DNA of 64,000 nt from Anthracocystis setariae (GCA_928724745.1 CAKMXJ010000006.1:434001-498000); one strand, 5' to 3'. Counted from the stretch's first letter, positions 39,919-51,180 are shown. A program made the numbers and translations. Notes: generated by a model from the sequence alone, not told the origin.

Positions 39919-41305
39919 TATGTGCTGCAGAGACCCGATGCTGGCCCCGACGGAGGGCTAGGCTCAAGAGATGTTCTTTTGGAACGCTTCAGCGCGCTAT
40001 ACGTTGATGGAGGGGAGGTAGCTGATTAGCATGACGGCGGTGCGGGTGGGCAATGTTGCAGAACGGATGGACAGGCGTAGATGTGTGATGAGGGTTGGGA
40101 AGGTGGTAGGCGTAGCAACGGGTGGGGCGATTGTTGTGGTACGGTAGGGTACGGTAAGGTGGGCGAGGCGAGGCCGAGGCGGAGAGACATGACACCGGGC
40201 GGCTGCGTCAAGCAGCGACACGACAGTGGCAAATCTCGACCAAGGTCCGACGTCGGCATCTGCTCAAATAAGCCTAAATATCTCTGTTCTGTTTCTTACC
40301 GTGTTTGATATGGGGATTCTGCAGTCGGCTCTTCTGTCGCAAAGGTCTCAAATGCAGTCAGAGGGCATCTTCTCAGTCGATAAGTCAATCCATCCGTCAT
40401 ATGCCATCGTCGGTAAGCAAAACGTAGAACAGGATAAGCACCAACTAGGTTGGTGTGACAATAGGTGCTGCTGACACCGCTTAGGCGAGGCGAAAATAAT
40501 GGCCGTCATTGCGGGGCGAAATGACGACGGCACTGTGGTACAGTACTGTACAGTACAGTACAGTAGCGCGAGGAAAAAAGAAAAGAAAAACGAAGGAAAA
40601 ATAAAAGACGCGAAAAACCCCCCAAACAAGCGGCGGCCTCTAATGATGCCCGCAAGAAAAAGACAGGAATAGGAAAAAAAAGGAGAGCTTTTCGTGTAGA
40701 GTACACTACAGTGTGCCTGCATGGCTGCGTGCCTCTGTGCCTACGGTGCCTGCTTGGCTCGTGAAAATTTAAGCGCGTTTCACCCAAACGCCCCGAAAAG
40801 GAAAGAATCTGCCAGACACAACATATCCACTAGTCGTCGTCTTGTCTTGCACTTATGCAGAGATTGAATGCGTATATCTGCACCGGGCTGCGCGGTAGCC
40901 AACCATGACCTGCACCGGAAGCAGGCGCCATGATCTTGATCTCTGCTCCACGAAAGCGGTATGCAAATAATGTAATTCCTTTAGACTAGCTGTGCACTAA
41001 CTTGGAGCTGCAGGGTTCCTGGCGCACCAAACGCCTTTCAGCCCGAGCGCGGGACGACTGTACACAAAACTGGAGCAGAGTCCGGAGTGCGACCATCTCC
41101 CGATTTATTACTATTCAGAAGAAGAAAAATTCCCCCGATTCGCCGAGGCCTTTCAACGTAAGGGCGCTTGCGATGCTTTGCCGGCAATACCGCACGCGAG
41201 TCGAACCGGTGTCGTGGCCATCAACCTCGACATCTCCATCACCTCATTTGCGTATCTGGCGGAAGCAACACCTGCGTCCTCGTCGGGCTCACGAGCTGAT
41301 CCAAC
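39919..41305. other. Divergent region between kinase and PEX16 genes
   Basis: No gene supported. It contains the longest perfect run of the TACAGTAC-type motif in the window (40537-40566). Confidence 0.6.
40537..40566. repeat. Tandem TACAG/TACTG motif run
   Basis: The stretch consists almost only of overlapping GTACAGTAC / GTACTGTAC words. Isolated copies of the same word occur in most intergenic regions of the window. The core CTGTACAG is self-complementary, as expected for a dimeric DNA-binding protein or for simple-sequence expansion. Confidence 0.7.
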
Positions 41306-42859
41306 ATGGCGCTATTCAAGCAGTACGGCGACTTCTTACTCAACAATGCTTCTCAGATCACAGCTGTCGAGAGCTCGTTGCGCTCCATCACCTACTTTCT
41401 TCCCGGTCGTTTCAAGGATGCCGAACTCGCGGGAGAAGCCATCTATGCCTCGCTCAATTTGCTCGGTCTCTACCACGATTCGATCATAGCGCGTGCCCTC
41501 GAGAATCCAAACCCGGATGCTTCAATAGCCCAGTCGCCAGCAGAGAAGCAAACATCTCTATCCATTGCATCTCCAGTCCAAGTCAACTCTGTCACAGCAA
41601 CGACGCCGTCCGAACACGCAAGGTACACCCAGCACTTTTGCAAGAGTTCCAAAGCCTATGACCGAGTGGCACGAACTCTGGTCATTGTGGGCTATTTTGA
41701 GCTGCTGGCAGAGATGGTGGCGAGGAGAAAGCTTGGTCGTAGAAAGGCATGGGATGTGGTAGCTGCCATCGAAGCGGTCAAGGTGGTTTTACGGCTGAGT
41801 TTGGTTCAGATGACTGGAAATCGCATGGTCATCCAACCGCCCATTCCGGAGCGTGAGGTCGACCCCACCACCCTCGAGGCAGAGCGCGCCAAGACCATGG
41901 GCAATCTCGCCGAACGACTTGATTCTGCATCGAGCCACCTCGGCAGCTCGACCTCGCATCTCACCGACAAGCCTCCTAAGGGCTTCTGGAAGGGCTCGCG
42001 TACTGGGCTCATACGTCCCACGCTTGCATCACTTCGACCGGGCTATGATCCTGCACAGGATGAAGCATTTGACGCTGCGGCCCAGCCCGCCGATCGCCGT
42101 CCACCGCATTTGCGAGCGATGCGCATCAATGCTACAGGTCAGTCGGGTTCTGATACAGATGATACGCTCGTCGACTCGACCAGGCTCACTGCTTCGACGG
42201 CTGTCACACCCGCACCGCGCACCCAGCTGGCTTCGCCGCCGGCAGTACAGATGAAGCCGTGGTCCGAATCGCAAATCAACGACTATCTCGTCTCTCGCGT
42301 TCTTTCGCCCAACGACGTGCGCAAGCCGCAGGACCTTGTGCGACCTCTTCGAAACCGGACCGGGTATCTTGGCGAAGTGATCTGGATCTTGCGTCCGTTC
42401 CTGTACGTACTGGCATTACGCAAGTGGGGACGTACGGCTACACTGCCATTTGTGCTTTCGTTCGCGCTCGAGTATCTGGCCAAGGAACTTCGCAGTCGTT
42501 CCTTGGCCGCCCGCGCCGCTGGCTCCGGAAACAACCTCTTCGCCACCAACCCGCTCATGGCGGCAATGATGGGCCACAACCCACTCACCTCGATCATCAC
42601 CTCCATCTTCATGGGCGCCAATCCCGCAGACAAGCTCAAACGTCCCATCTCAGCCGTCGAACAATCCGAATGGCGAATTCGCTCCAACGCGTTCTGGAAG
42701 TACCTCCTCCGCGGTCCCCTCTGGTACTCCTTCACCCGTCCTAAACTCAACAACATCATCCTCAAAACCCAAAACAAATTTTTGATCAGTCTCTTCGCCG
42801 CCATCCTCGCGGATTACCTCCCCCTCATCGATCAATACTACTACTACTCCGCTTCTTGA
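41306..42859 (+). CDS. PEX16: Peroxin-16 (peroxisomal membrane biogenesis)
   Basis: 517 residues, ATG at 41306. The N-terminus (FKQYGDFLLNNASQITAVE, then RSITYFLPGRFKDAELAGE and LNLLGLYHDS) is the family signature. The middle has VKVVLRLSLVQMTGNRM and a polar Ser/Thr-rich loop (residues ~190-330). The C-terminal part has LGEVIWILRPFLYVLALRKWGR and then NAFWKYLLRGPLWYSFTRPK. PEX16 is a peroxisomal membrane protein that acts early, with PEX3 and PEX19, in inserting other peroxisomal membrane proteins. The gene is intronless. It converges on PBS2 with 287 bp between the stops, a space filled by poly(C) and (GA)n repeats. Confidence 0.93.
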   Translation: MALFKQYGDFLLNNASQITAVESSLRSITYFLPGRFKDAELAGEAIYASLNLLGLYHDSIIARALENPNPDASIAQSPAEKQTSLSIASPVQVNSVTATTPSEHARYTQHFCKSSKAYDRVARTLVIVGYFELLAEMVARRKLGRRKAWDVVAAIEAVKVVLRLSLVQMTGNRMVIQPPIPEREVDPTTLEAERAKTMGNLAERLDSASSHLGSSTSHLTDKPPKGFWKGSRTGLIRPTLASLRPGYDPAQDEAFDAAAQPADRRPPHLRAMRINATGQSGSDTDDTLVDSTRLTASTAVTPAPRTQLASPPAVQMKPWSESQINDYLVSRVLSPNDVRKPQDLVRPLRNRTGYLGEVIWILRPFLYVLALRKWGRTATLPFVLSFALEYLAKELRSRSLAARAAGSGNNLFATNPLMAAMMGHNPLTSIITSIFMGANPADKLKRPISAVEQSEWRIRSNAFWKYLLRGPLWYSFTRPKLNNIILKTQNKFLISLFAAILADYLPLIDQYYYYSAS

Positions 42860-42861
42860 TT

Positions 42862-42878
42862 CCCCCCCCCCCCCCCCC
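42862..42878 (+). repeat. Poly(C) tract (17 C)
   Basis: Uninterrupted C run directly after the PEX16 stop codon, in its 3' untranslated region. Confidence 0.9.
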
Positions 42879-42961
42879 TCGCATCTACCAATTCCATCCG
42901 ATCAATCAATCACAGCTTGCGATTGCAGTCGAAGTTCATGGTTCTAGTCACTCTGAATTCA

Positions 42962-42964
<3 letters not shown>

Positions 42965-43028
<64 letters not shown>
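42965..43028 (+). repeat. (GA)n microsatellite, about 32 copies
   Basis: Sixty-four bases of perfect GA repeat between the convergent PEX16 and PBS2 stops, so it is transcribed in opposite directions in the two 3' untranslated regions. It is a likely strain-variable marker. Confidence 0.95.
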
Positions 43029-43031
<3 letters not shown>

Positions 43032-43146
43032 CAGTCCAAGATGAACAACTTGATTTCCGTTGTTGGCATTCATATCAAGAAAGAGGCTAGATGCTGGAAC
43101 TCTTTCCCCCCTCGAAAATTGTAACCTGATTTGGGTTCTACAAAGC

Positions 43147-44847
43147 TTAAGCCGCTGGTGCGGAAGATGCATTGGATTGCACCTTCTTCCTGTCCCTTGC
43201 CTCGATCGCTCTTTCCACCCAACCGACCATATCGACGCCATCCTCGCCCTTGTGCTCATCCTGGGTCAAAAACTCATGCTGCAGCAACTGAGCATACGTT
43301 GGCCTCCTTGACGGAACCTTCTCCAAACACTTTGCTACAAAGTCGCGCGCTGTCTCCGAGTACATTTCGGCGGGCAACTCGGGCGGATCTCCATGCACAA
43401 TCGCCTGCAACTGCGCAAACACGTTCGAATACGTCTCGGGCGGATACGGATAGGTACCCAACGTGGTCTCCACCATCGACAACCCCAACGACCACACATC
43501 CGACGCAACCGTATACGTGCCCAACATGTTCTGCGATTCGCCCTTGATCCGTTCCGGCGCCATATACGACTGGCACCCAATGTTGGTCTTGGCCAGCGAC
43601 TTTTCAAGCTGACCCGACACGCCAAAGTCGCACAGCTTGACCTGGCCTTTGCGGTTGATAAGTACGTTGGTCGGCTTGACATCGCGATGCATAATCTGCA
43701 GCTCATCCTTGAGGAAGCGAAGTCCGCGCACCATGCTACCTGTGATCCTCGCCAAAACGTCTTCCGGCACACTACCGCGCTCGCCGTACAGCTTGTCCAG
43801 ACTGCCCGCGTTCATGTACTCCATACAGTAGTAGACGCACGATTCGATGAAGAAGGCCCCGTAGAACTCGACAATCTGCGGCGCCGTGGCTCGATGCAGG
43901 ATGTCGAGCTCCATGATGATGGCGTTGAGTTTCGACTCGTCCAGCTCGAGCCGGATCTCCTTCATCGCCATCTCGACGTGGGTCTGCGTGTGTCGAACCT
44001 TGCGCACCGTTCCATAGTTGCCCTTGCCCAGCTCGTCCATCAACTCGAGCTCGGCCATGTTGATCTTGAACGAAGTGCCGTTGCCGAATTCGACTCCGGA
44101 TGCATGCAGCACAGCTTTGCCGCTGAAATTCAGTCGACCGGATGGATCTACGATCTTGGAAAAGTTGCTAAAGGGTGTCGACATAGCCCCGTTGCGCTGC
44201 GCTGCACCGTCGCCCGATTTGTCGGAGTCTGCCCCTCCGGGAAGACGTCCTGGTGGTGGTGCTCTTCGACCAGCGCCAGCACCCATAGCGGTGCGTGAGC
44301 CGACGCCTGCATCCATTGCGTCGCCAGCACCCCCGCCCATATCACTGAGTTTGAGACCAGGTCGATTGCGCCTGACACCCATGCCTCCACCAGGAGTGGG
44401 TGGTCCGCCCGTGGCAGAGCCTCCAAGAGCGCCAGGCACGCCTCTGCGAGCAGCGAGACCGCCCATGCCAGTTCCTGGTAACCCACCGGGACGGTTCGAT
44501 GCCGAAACAAAGAGCGAAGCACTCGCACTGCTGTCGATGCGCTGGTCGTGATGCAAAACGCCTGGGCTCGGGTTCCCAGCCAGGGCAGATCGATTCGCGT
44601 TGGCTGCGAGCTTAGCTTGCAAGCTTGGAGGAAGTCGGGCCCCGGCCATCTGTCGTGCACGTTCGGCAGCGCCGACGGCGGTGTTGGGTGAAGATTTCGC
44701 CGCGGGTACGCCTCCATTCGGTGTTTGCTGGGAGGAGCGCGGAGGTGGACCACCGGTTGCGCTCTGAGGCTGCGGGCTGGCCGATTGCTTGAGACTCATC
44801 TGAGCCGTAAGGTGCTCCACGTCTGCTGTAGAGACGGAATTAGCCAT
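43147..44847 (-). CDS. PBS2: MAP kinase kinase of the osmostress (HOG) pathway
   Basis: 566 residues, ATG at 44847. The first ~260 residues are Gly/Pro/Ala-rich and disordered. The kinase domain starts at ~267 (LELMDELGKGNYGTVRKV), with MAMKEI, IMHRDVKPTNVLI and KLCDFGVSGQLEKSLAKT. The activation segment SLAKTNIGCQSYMAPERI has the Ser/Thr pair that upstream MAPKK kinases phosphorylate, and it matches Pbs2 closely. The end LLQHEFL closes the fold at ~525. Pbs2 activates Hog1 under hyperosmotic and other stress. Proline-rich stretches in the N-terminal region could dock an SH3 protein such as Sho1; this is inference. Confidence 0.92.
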   Translation of the reverse strand: MANSVSTADVEHLTAQMSLKQSASPQPQSATGGPPPRSSQQTPNGGVPAAKSSPNTAVGAAERARQMAGARLPPSLQAKLAANANRSALAGNPSPGVLHHDQRIDSSASASLFVSASNRPGGLPGTGMGGLAARRGVPGALGGSATGGPPTPGGGMGVRRNRPGLKLSDMGGGAGDAMDAGVGSRTAMGAGAGRRAPPPGRLPGGADSDKSGDGAAQRNGAMSTPFSNFSKIVDPSGRLNFSGKAVLHASGVEFGNGTSFKINMAELELMDELGKGNYGTVRKVRHTQTHVEMAMKEIRLELDESKLNAIIMELDILHRATAPQIVEFYGAFFIESCVYYCMEYMNAGSLDKLYGERGSVPEDVLARITGSMVRGLRFLKDELQIMHRDVKPTNVLINRKGQVKLCDFGVSGQLEKSLAKTNIGCQSYMAPERIKGESQNMLGTYTVASDVWSLGLSMVETTLGTYPYPPETYSNVFAQLQAIVHGDPPELPAEMYSETARDFVAKCLEKVPSRRPTYAQLLQHEFLTQDEHKGEDGVDMVGWVERAIEARDRKKVQSNASSAPAA

Positions 44848-47662
44848 GGCGAGTTTGAGGCGGAGAGGAAAGCAAGATAGTACGCGACTTCAACAACGCC
44901 GCTGTTGTTCTTGTTGTTGTGAAGATGGATGGCTGCGTTCGATGCCAACACGCAAGCGGAACGAATGCAAGATTGGTGTGCACGGTGTTGCGACGACCAA
45001 GGCGGGACGCGTGGACTCTGCTTTCGGAACACTCCGAGCGACCGAGCAATATGGTATGAATGCAATGTTAGCTGCTTCCCTTCCGTACAGTCGACTGGTA
45101 CTGAGGTAGATGATGAGGTGATGGTGGGGGGAATGCCAGCAACGCAAGCGCCGATGTGAGGAAAATTAACGACTTGATTACGAGTGAATGCGTACGAAGC
45201 TTCCGCGTCGGATAAGTCAACCAGTAGAGAGAAGGTTGAAGAGGACAAGAGAGGCGGAAGATGAGGAAGCGAAAGAGTATAGCGATCGTTCGACAAGGCT
45301 GGCGTGAGACAAGGCAAGGTGAAGAGTCGATTGTATACGAGACAAGCACTTGAGATACGATGGTGTACACAGCACAGGACAAGGAGTAATCGCATCAATT
45401 TCGAGTTGGTGTATCTCACACCGACACCCAGACGGTGCTTTGGAAATTTCGATTTCTCCGACACGACCTTGGTCGAGCAGGCAGGCAAACAAGCAGCACA
45501 TCAGTGACTGAGCCTCGCATGTAGCTTTAGCGAGTAAGAGTAAATCGTTACGAGACTCAGGCTGGCTGGCTACAGCAGCTAATTCAACCTGCTCCAGCCC
45601 AGTACAGCGCCATATGTACAGTACAGTACCGCAGGCGACGGTGCACAATACACAATTAGTTACGAATTTGCTGCGATGCATGCATACAATTCAATGGATC
45701 AAGTCGACTTGGCAGTCACAGTCTGGACGGCATACAGTAGCATCGATACTGTTGTACTCTCAGTCTACATCGATGTCCCGCTGCACGCTCTGTGTGTTGA
45801 TCTCAATCCAATGGTCCTGGCGCCGTAGTGATGATGTAGAAAAAGTGTTGGAATGCATCGTGCTTGATCTCAACAGTCGACACTGGTCCTTGCCCTCCAC
45901 CTCTCGATCGAGTAAGTCGCAGGACCATTGCAGCGTCTCGAGGTCGCGAAAGCAAGTCTAAAAGTTACAGTGCACTGGCATGCTAGTCGACTGACGGCGT
46001 CCATAGGCATCGTATCGGCGGCTTCGCTCTCTGCATACAATGCGCTTTCGGCAATTCGTTTGCAAAAGTGTCTGCCGGTCTTTGTCTCATCACGAGATTT
46101 CTGATCAAGTATCTTGCTTAAAAGCCGTTCACGCAAGCAGCTGATGACTTGGGCAAAAGAAACAAAACGAAGCCATCAGTCACAGTTGCTGAACCTTGAG
46201 CTGCCTCCACTGAACTTGTGAGTCAGCCAATTCCCACATCCATCGCGAGAACTCGTCCCATCCAAGTCGGTTGAATCGAGGAATCGGATCTATTTACCTT
46301 CAAAGTAACAAGTCGGGGCTCGGTTGTGATCTGGGATCGGACTGCGTCTGCATGGCCAAGGCTGACTGACTCCCTTGACTGGACCACTCTTGATCCAACC
46401 TGGCACTAGCGGCAGAGTCTTCTCTCTCGCATTTCAGTTATCGGCCTACTTTGGCCCGATGCGATCCCAGCAAAACGCATCATTCTTTCTTTGGCCCAAC
46501 TCTCGGCTTTATCACGCTGGAGCCTTCACCTCGTCTGGGCTTGACCGGCCTGACGAATGGAGCCTCACTTTTCGACTCGGCGTGAATCCCGGACCCTCTA
46601 ATGGGTGGGGACTCTTGCATCGCAGCAGCCGCGCTTCCACACAGCCCAAGACATGTCCGGGAAGATTGATTCGTTCGACTGGCAAGGTTTCCGTGATCCC
46701 TTCAACGCGTTGGCCTTGGCAGCCCTTGCGGTCGTCTAGTGCGGCCAAAGCGGTCGTATCAAACACTGCTCTGGAACGTCTCTCGAAGCTTCGTGTGGCT
46801 TGTCAGCAGGCTCAACAACTACTCATAATGATCAGATGATGTGCAAGATCGCATCGCTCTTTCGGTGCATGTGGTTAGGAGAATGCGGACTAACAAGATG
46901 GAGTATACTGAACAGTAGCAGCTACTCGCATTATTGTTGGTGAGTGTGAATGATCCAGCGGCTGCGTTACTCGCTAAAGCCGCAGAGGAGGTGAAACAGC
47001 GAACAGCAGAGCCATTCTCAACCACCTTTCAGAAGGCAGCAGGGAACAAGAAAATGTGTGGGAGCCACCCAGCAGCGCTGTGGCCTCTCTACTCGTTTCG
47101 TTGCAGTGTGGGCTGGCAGTGCCGTGTTGGAGCAGCACCGGTAAGTCCCCAAAACCCGATCCGAATTCTTCCATTTTTTGCCCTTTTTTTTTCAACAGCA
47201 CTTGGTCTGTGCCGGGCTTGGGGTGATGGAGGTTCCCCGCGGTGCCGGCTGCCCAACGCAGATCTGATCACACCTGGTCGCCAACATTTCCCCTCGTTCA
47301 TGTAACTTTCGCCGAGAGAGAGAGAAAGAGAGAGCAACGGCCCAAGTGCGAGCGTCTTGTTGACCTTTCTTCTTCTTCTCTCACACCATCCACTTCCTCC
47401 TATAGACTTTATTCATTGTCGAGTGGTTCACATCGACAGATATCGTGAGTATCTCTTTTCGCTGCATTCCTTCTCCTGCTGTTGCTCTCCCGTCATCCGC
47501 TGTCGCGCCTCAACTGCATGCATGATTCTCTTTGATCAAGCCAGCAATGTACGCAACGCTGAACTCCAGCCGTGCAAGATTCCAAGTGCGCGTCCTGCCG
47601 TGAAACGTTGATTTGAACAAAGCAGCTTACCACTTCAAGTTTGCTCTATTCACCTCGAACAG
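44848..47662. other. 2.8-kb divergent region between PBS2 and PDH1
   Basis: No gene supported. A TACAGTACAGTACC run lies at 45616-45630. The part just before 47663 probably carries the leader of the methylcitrate dehydratase gene; GTGAGT near 47450 and an AACAG directly before the ATG would allow a leader intron, which I could not prove. Confidence 0.55.
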
Positions 47663-49318
47663 ATGCCTCGTCTCGTTTCCCAATCTACTCTGGCTGCATC
47701 GCTTCGAACTAGCTCCACTCGATCGATCTCCACCTCGGCTCTTCCCCGTGCTTCTGCTGTCGCTACTCGCTCCGTCGCACAGCTCTCCAACAAGACCGTT
47801 CTTGCCAAGCTCCCCCGCTCCGCCGCTTTCTCCACTTCGGCTCGCATCATGGGTGGCCACGCCGGTGTAGGAAAGGGTGAGGACAACGTCCGTCCTCCCG
47901 CCGACAAGGTCCTCCAGGACATCGCCGACTACGTGCACAACTACAAGATCGACTCCAAGGTAGCGTACGACACTGCCCGTCTCTGCTTGCTCGACTCCTT
48001 GGGATGTGCCATGGAGGCTCTCCGCTTCCCTGCTGCCAAGAACATCTGCGGTCCCGTCGTTCCTGGCACCGTTGTCCCCAACGGTGCTCGTGTCATCGGC
48101 ACCAACTACGAGCTCGACCCCATCCGCGCTGCGTTCAACAACGGCGCTTTGATTCGATGGCTCGACTTCAACGACACCTGGCTCGCTGCCGAGTGGGGTC
48201 ACCCTTCGGACAACATCGGTTCCATCCTTTCAGTCGCCGACTGGATCAGCCGCACCAACATTGCCAACGGCAAGAAGCCCCTTACCGTTGAGGATGTCCT
48301 CACTGCCGCTATCCAGGCTCACGAGATTCAGGGCTGCCTCGCCCTCGAGAACTCGTTCAACCGCGTCGGTCTCGACCACGTCGTTCTCGTCAAGGTTGCC
48401 TCGGCTGCCGTTGTCTCCAAGATGATCGGCAACACCCGTGACCAGACTGTCGACGTCGTCTCGCAGGCCTTCGTCGACGGCCAGTCGCTCCGAACCTACC
48501 GTCACGCTCCCAACGCTGGTTCGCGTAAGTCGTGGGCTGCCGGTGACGCTTGCTCGCGTGCAGTCAACCTTGCTCTGCTTGTGCAGAAGGGTGAGATGGG
48601 CTACAACTCTGTGCTCACGGCCAAGACTTGGGGCTTCTACGATGTGCTCTTCAAGGGCAACGAGTTCAAGTTCCAGCGTCCCTACGGCTCGTACGTCATG
48701 GAGAACGTTCTCTTCAAGCTCGTTCCCGCCGAGTTCCACTCCCAGACTGCCATCGAGGGCGCCATCGTGCTGCACGGTAGGATGCAGAAGAACGGCAAGA
48801 CCTCGGATGACATCAAGAGCGTCACCATCAAGACGCAGGAGGCTGCCGTGCGCATCATCTCCAAGTCCGGCAAGCTTAACAACTACGCCGACCGTGACCA
48901 CTCGCTGCAGTACATCACTGCCATGGGTCTGATCAACGGCAAGCTCGACCCCGAAGACTACTCGGACGAGGTGGCTCAGAACCCCAAGATCGACGAGCTG
49001 CGTGCCAAGATGATCGTCGCAGAGGAGCCTCGTTACACCACCGAGTACCTTGACCCTGAGCTCCGATCCATCGGAAACTCGGTCGAGGTCACCTTCAACG
49101 ACGGCACCACCGACTCGATCGCTCTCGACTACCCTGTCGGTCACGCTCGTCGTCGCGAGGAGGCTAAGCCGCTTATCAAGAGCAAGCTCCAGAAGCACCT
49201 CAAGGGTTTCTTCCCCGAGGCTCGCCAGTCCGAGATCGTGGCTCTCCTCGAGGACCACGAGAGTCTCACCAAGCTCCCCGCCAACGAGTTCATGGACCTC
49301 TGGGTTCGCAACGAGTAA
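47663..49318 (+). CDS. PDH1: 2-methylcitrate dehydratase, mitochondrial
   Basis: 551 residues, ATG at 47663. The first ~50 residues are rich in Arg/Ser/Ala with no acidic residues, a mitochondrial presequence. The rest is the MmgE/PrpD fold: DTARLCLLDSLGCAMEAL, then RWLDFNDTWLAAEWGHPSDN, LDHVVLVKVASAAV, GDACSRAVNLALL and GYNSVLTAKTWGFYD. It converts 2-methylcitrate to 2-methyl-cis-aconitate in the methylcitrate cycle, which clears propionyl-CoA from odd-chain fatty acids and some amino acids. Codon use is strongly biased to C-ending codons, more than its neighbours, suggesting high expression. The cysteine synthase gene follows on the same strand after 508 bp, but fungal genes are usually transcribed singly. 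Confidence 0.93.
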   Translation: MPRLVSQSTLAASLRTSSTRSISTSALPRASAVATRSVAQLSNKTVLAKLPRSAAFSTSARIMGGHAGVGKGEDNVRPPADKVLQDIADYVHNYKIDSKVAYDTARLCLLDSLGCAMEALRFPAAKNICGPVVPGTVVPNGARVIGTNYELDPIRAAFNNGALIRWLDFNDTWLAAEWGHPSDNIGSILSVADWISRTNIANGKKPLTVEDVLTAAIQAHEIQGCLALENSFNRVGLDHVVLVKVASAAVVSKMIGNTRDQTVDVVSQAFVDGQSLRTYRHAPNAGSRKSWAAGDACSRAVNLALLVQKGEMGYNSVLTAKTWGFYDVLFKGNEFKFQRPYGSYVMENVLFKLVPAEFHSQTAIEGAIVLHGRMQKNGKTSDDIKSVTIKTQEAAVRIISKSGKLNNYADRDHSLQYITAMGLINGKLDPEDYSDEVAQNPKIDELRAKMIVAEEPRYTTEYLDPELRSIGNSVEVTFNDGTTDSIALDYPVGHARRREEAKPLIKSKLQKHLKGFFPEARQSEIVALLEDHESLTKLPANEFMDLWVRNE

Positions 49319-49826
49319 ACCGGCACTCGTTGCATCCAGCTCGGTCTCTCCGCTGATCGGGACTTCGAATGACGTCTAGACTATGTGCGTCTGCATTTCG
49401 CTATGAACAAACGACGAAATATACATTGTCATGTCTAGAAAAGTTTTGCCCTGGTGGTCTTGTTTGTGTGTGTGATGGGAAGCAACGTTTTTCATCGTGA
49501 CGTGTTGGTTGTCTAGATGAAGTAGTGCATGCACATCTTACAGTGCACTGCATGAACGCGCCCACATTTATCTCCGATATATAAATTATGGCGACATTTT
49601 GAATCCGGGAAAATTGCGAGGCCGAGCGAATCAGGAGCGGCAGATGAGTGATGCTCGAGCCGGGCGGAGCGGGGGGCGGGGGAAAACCGACCTGTTGTGA
49701 GGTGATTAAGAAGATCTGGCAGACTGTGTGTTGATCGGCTTGCTCCGACTTTGCTTGATCTTGTCTTTGCTGTGCTTTGCTTTGCTTTCGGACCCCATCC
49801 TCGTCTCTCGTCAACGCTGGCCTAAC
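49319..49826. other. Promoter region of the cysteine synthase gene
   Basis: Holds the 3' end of the methylcitrate dehydratase transcript and the promoter of the next gene; a TATATAAAT-like sequence is at about 49579-49587. No gene seen. Confidence 0.5.
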
Positions 49827-50966
49827 ATGACGACTCTGCTGTCAAGATCGTTTGCAGGGCTTGCACGTTCTTCGGTGCGTGCGCTGCACAGCTCGGCTGC
49901 CGCGTCGACGTCGACTCTGTCGCCTGTGGCCGCTGCACACATGCGTCCCGTTAACGGGTTCGTCGGCGCGGTTGGTAATACGCCTCTCATCCGACTGAAC
50001 AAGATCAGTGAGGCGACTGGATGCGAGGTGCTCGGCAAGGCTGAATTCATGGAGCCCGGAGGAAGTGTCAAGGACCGTGCGGCTCTGTATGTCGTCAAGG
50101 ATGCCGAAGAGCGCGGGCTCATCAAGCCGGGAGGAACTGTGGTCGAGGGCACTGCGGGCAATACGGGAATCGGCTTGGCTCATGTGTGTCGTGCCAAAGG
50201 CTACAAGTGTGTCATCTACATGCCCAACACGCAGTCGCAGGAAAAGATCGACCTGCTGCGTATGCTCGGCGCAGAAGTGTATCCCGTCCCCGCCGTGGCG
50301 TTCGACAACCCCGAGAACTACAACCACCAGGCCAAACGCCACGCTGACCGACTCGACAACGCCGTCTGGACCAACCAATTCGACAACACAGCCAACCGTC
50401 GTGCACACATCGAAACCACCGGCCCCGAGATCTGGGATCAGACGAACGGCAAGCTCGACGGCTTCATCTGCGCCACGGGCACCGGCGGTACTCTGGCAGG
50501 CATCACGAGCTACCTGAAAGAAAAGAGCAATGGCAAAGTGCAATGTTGGCTCGCCGACCCTCCTGGCTCCGTGCTTCACTCGTACATCCAAACCAAGGGC
50601 AAACTTATGGAGCGCCAGGGTGGCTCCATCACCGAAGGCATCGGTCAGGGTCGTGTGACGGAGAATCTCAAGCCGGATATCGAGAAGCTCGATGGCTCGC
50701 TTACCATTCCCGACGAGGATAGCATCCGTATGGTGTACGAGCTGCTCCACGAGGAGGGCATCTACGTCGGTGCATCGTCGGCGCTCAATGTGGTCGCCGC
50801 CAAGAGGATGGCAGAACAGCTGGGTCCTAAAAAGACCATCGTCACAATCCTGTGCGACGGCGCTTACCGCTACCAGGCAAGACTCTTCTCGCGCAAGTGG
50901 CTCGAGTCGAAAGGCCTCCACACTGCCATCCCAGAGCATCTGCAGAAGTACATTGTGCTCGAATGA
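49827..50966 (+). CDS. Cysteine synthase, mitochondrial (PLP-dependent)
   Basis: 379 residues from the ATG at 49827; upstream codons in frame start only with GTG. The N-terminal ~38 residues ([20 protein letters not shown]) are a mitochondrial-type presequence. The PLP fold begins at [13 protein letters not shown], with the cofactor lysine in [10 protein letters not shown] (~82). The substrate loop reads [13 protein letters not shown], where the common cysteine synthases have PTSGNTG. The phosphate-binding loop [19 protein letters not shown] and [13 protein letters not shown] follow. The loop and the [12 protein letters not shown] segment resemble the fungal mitochondrial branch (yeast YGR012W/Mcy1 and the cysteine synthase 2 group). 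It is expected to make cysteine from O-acetylserine and sulfide; activity of this branch is less certain than for the main enzyme. It converges with the bZIP-like gene. Confidence 0.88.
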   Translation: MTTLLSRSFAGLARSSVRALHSSAAASTSTLSPVAAAHMRPVNGFVGAVGNTPLIRLNKISEATGCEVLGKAEFMEPGGSVKDRAALYVVKDAEERGLIKPGGTVVEGTAGNTGIGLAHVCRAKGYKCVIYMPNTQSQEKIDLLRMLGAEVYPVPAVAFDNPENYNHQAKRHADRLDNAVWTNQFDNTANRRAHIETTGPEIWDQTNGKLDGFICATGTGGTLAGITSYLKEKSNGKVQCWLADPPGSVLHSYIQTKGKLMERQGGSITEGIGQGRVTENLKPDIEKLDGSLTIPDEDSIRMVYELLHEEGIYVGASSALNVVAAKRMAEQLGPKKTIVTILCDGAYRYQARLFSRKWLESKGLHTAIPEHLQKYIVLE

Positions 50967-51180
50967 AATCTTGAACCTACCCTCTGCAATCTTTCAAGCC
51001 TACACACAATCGAAAAACACCCGTCCGTTCCTTAAACCAGGTCCAAGCGTGTATGTATGTGACTGAAGATGCTTCTATTTGCAAATTAAAGGGACTATCA
51101 TGATACAGCGATTACAGATACAAAATACAGTACAATGCGAAGGGGGAGAGAGAGAGAGATGGAAGGAAATGTTTTTTTTT
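50967..51180. other. Short gap between convergent genes
   Basis: About 215 bases with a TACAGTAC word (51126-51133), a short GA run and a T run (51172-51182). It holds both 3' untranslated regions. Confidence 0.5.

Noticed and set aside
46375..46839. 154-codon ORF upstream of methylcitrate dehydratase
   Set aside because: Starts with TTG, no motif, composition unlike the neighbouring genes.
48230..49258. 342-codon ORF opposite methylcitrate dehydratase
   Set aside because: Val/Leu/Asp-rich shadow caused by C-ending codons on the true strand.
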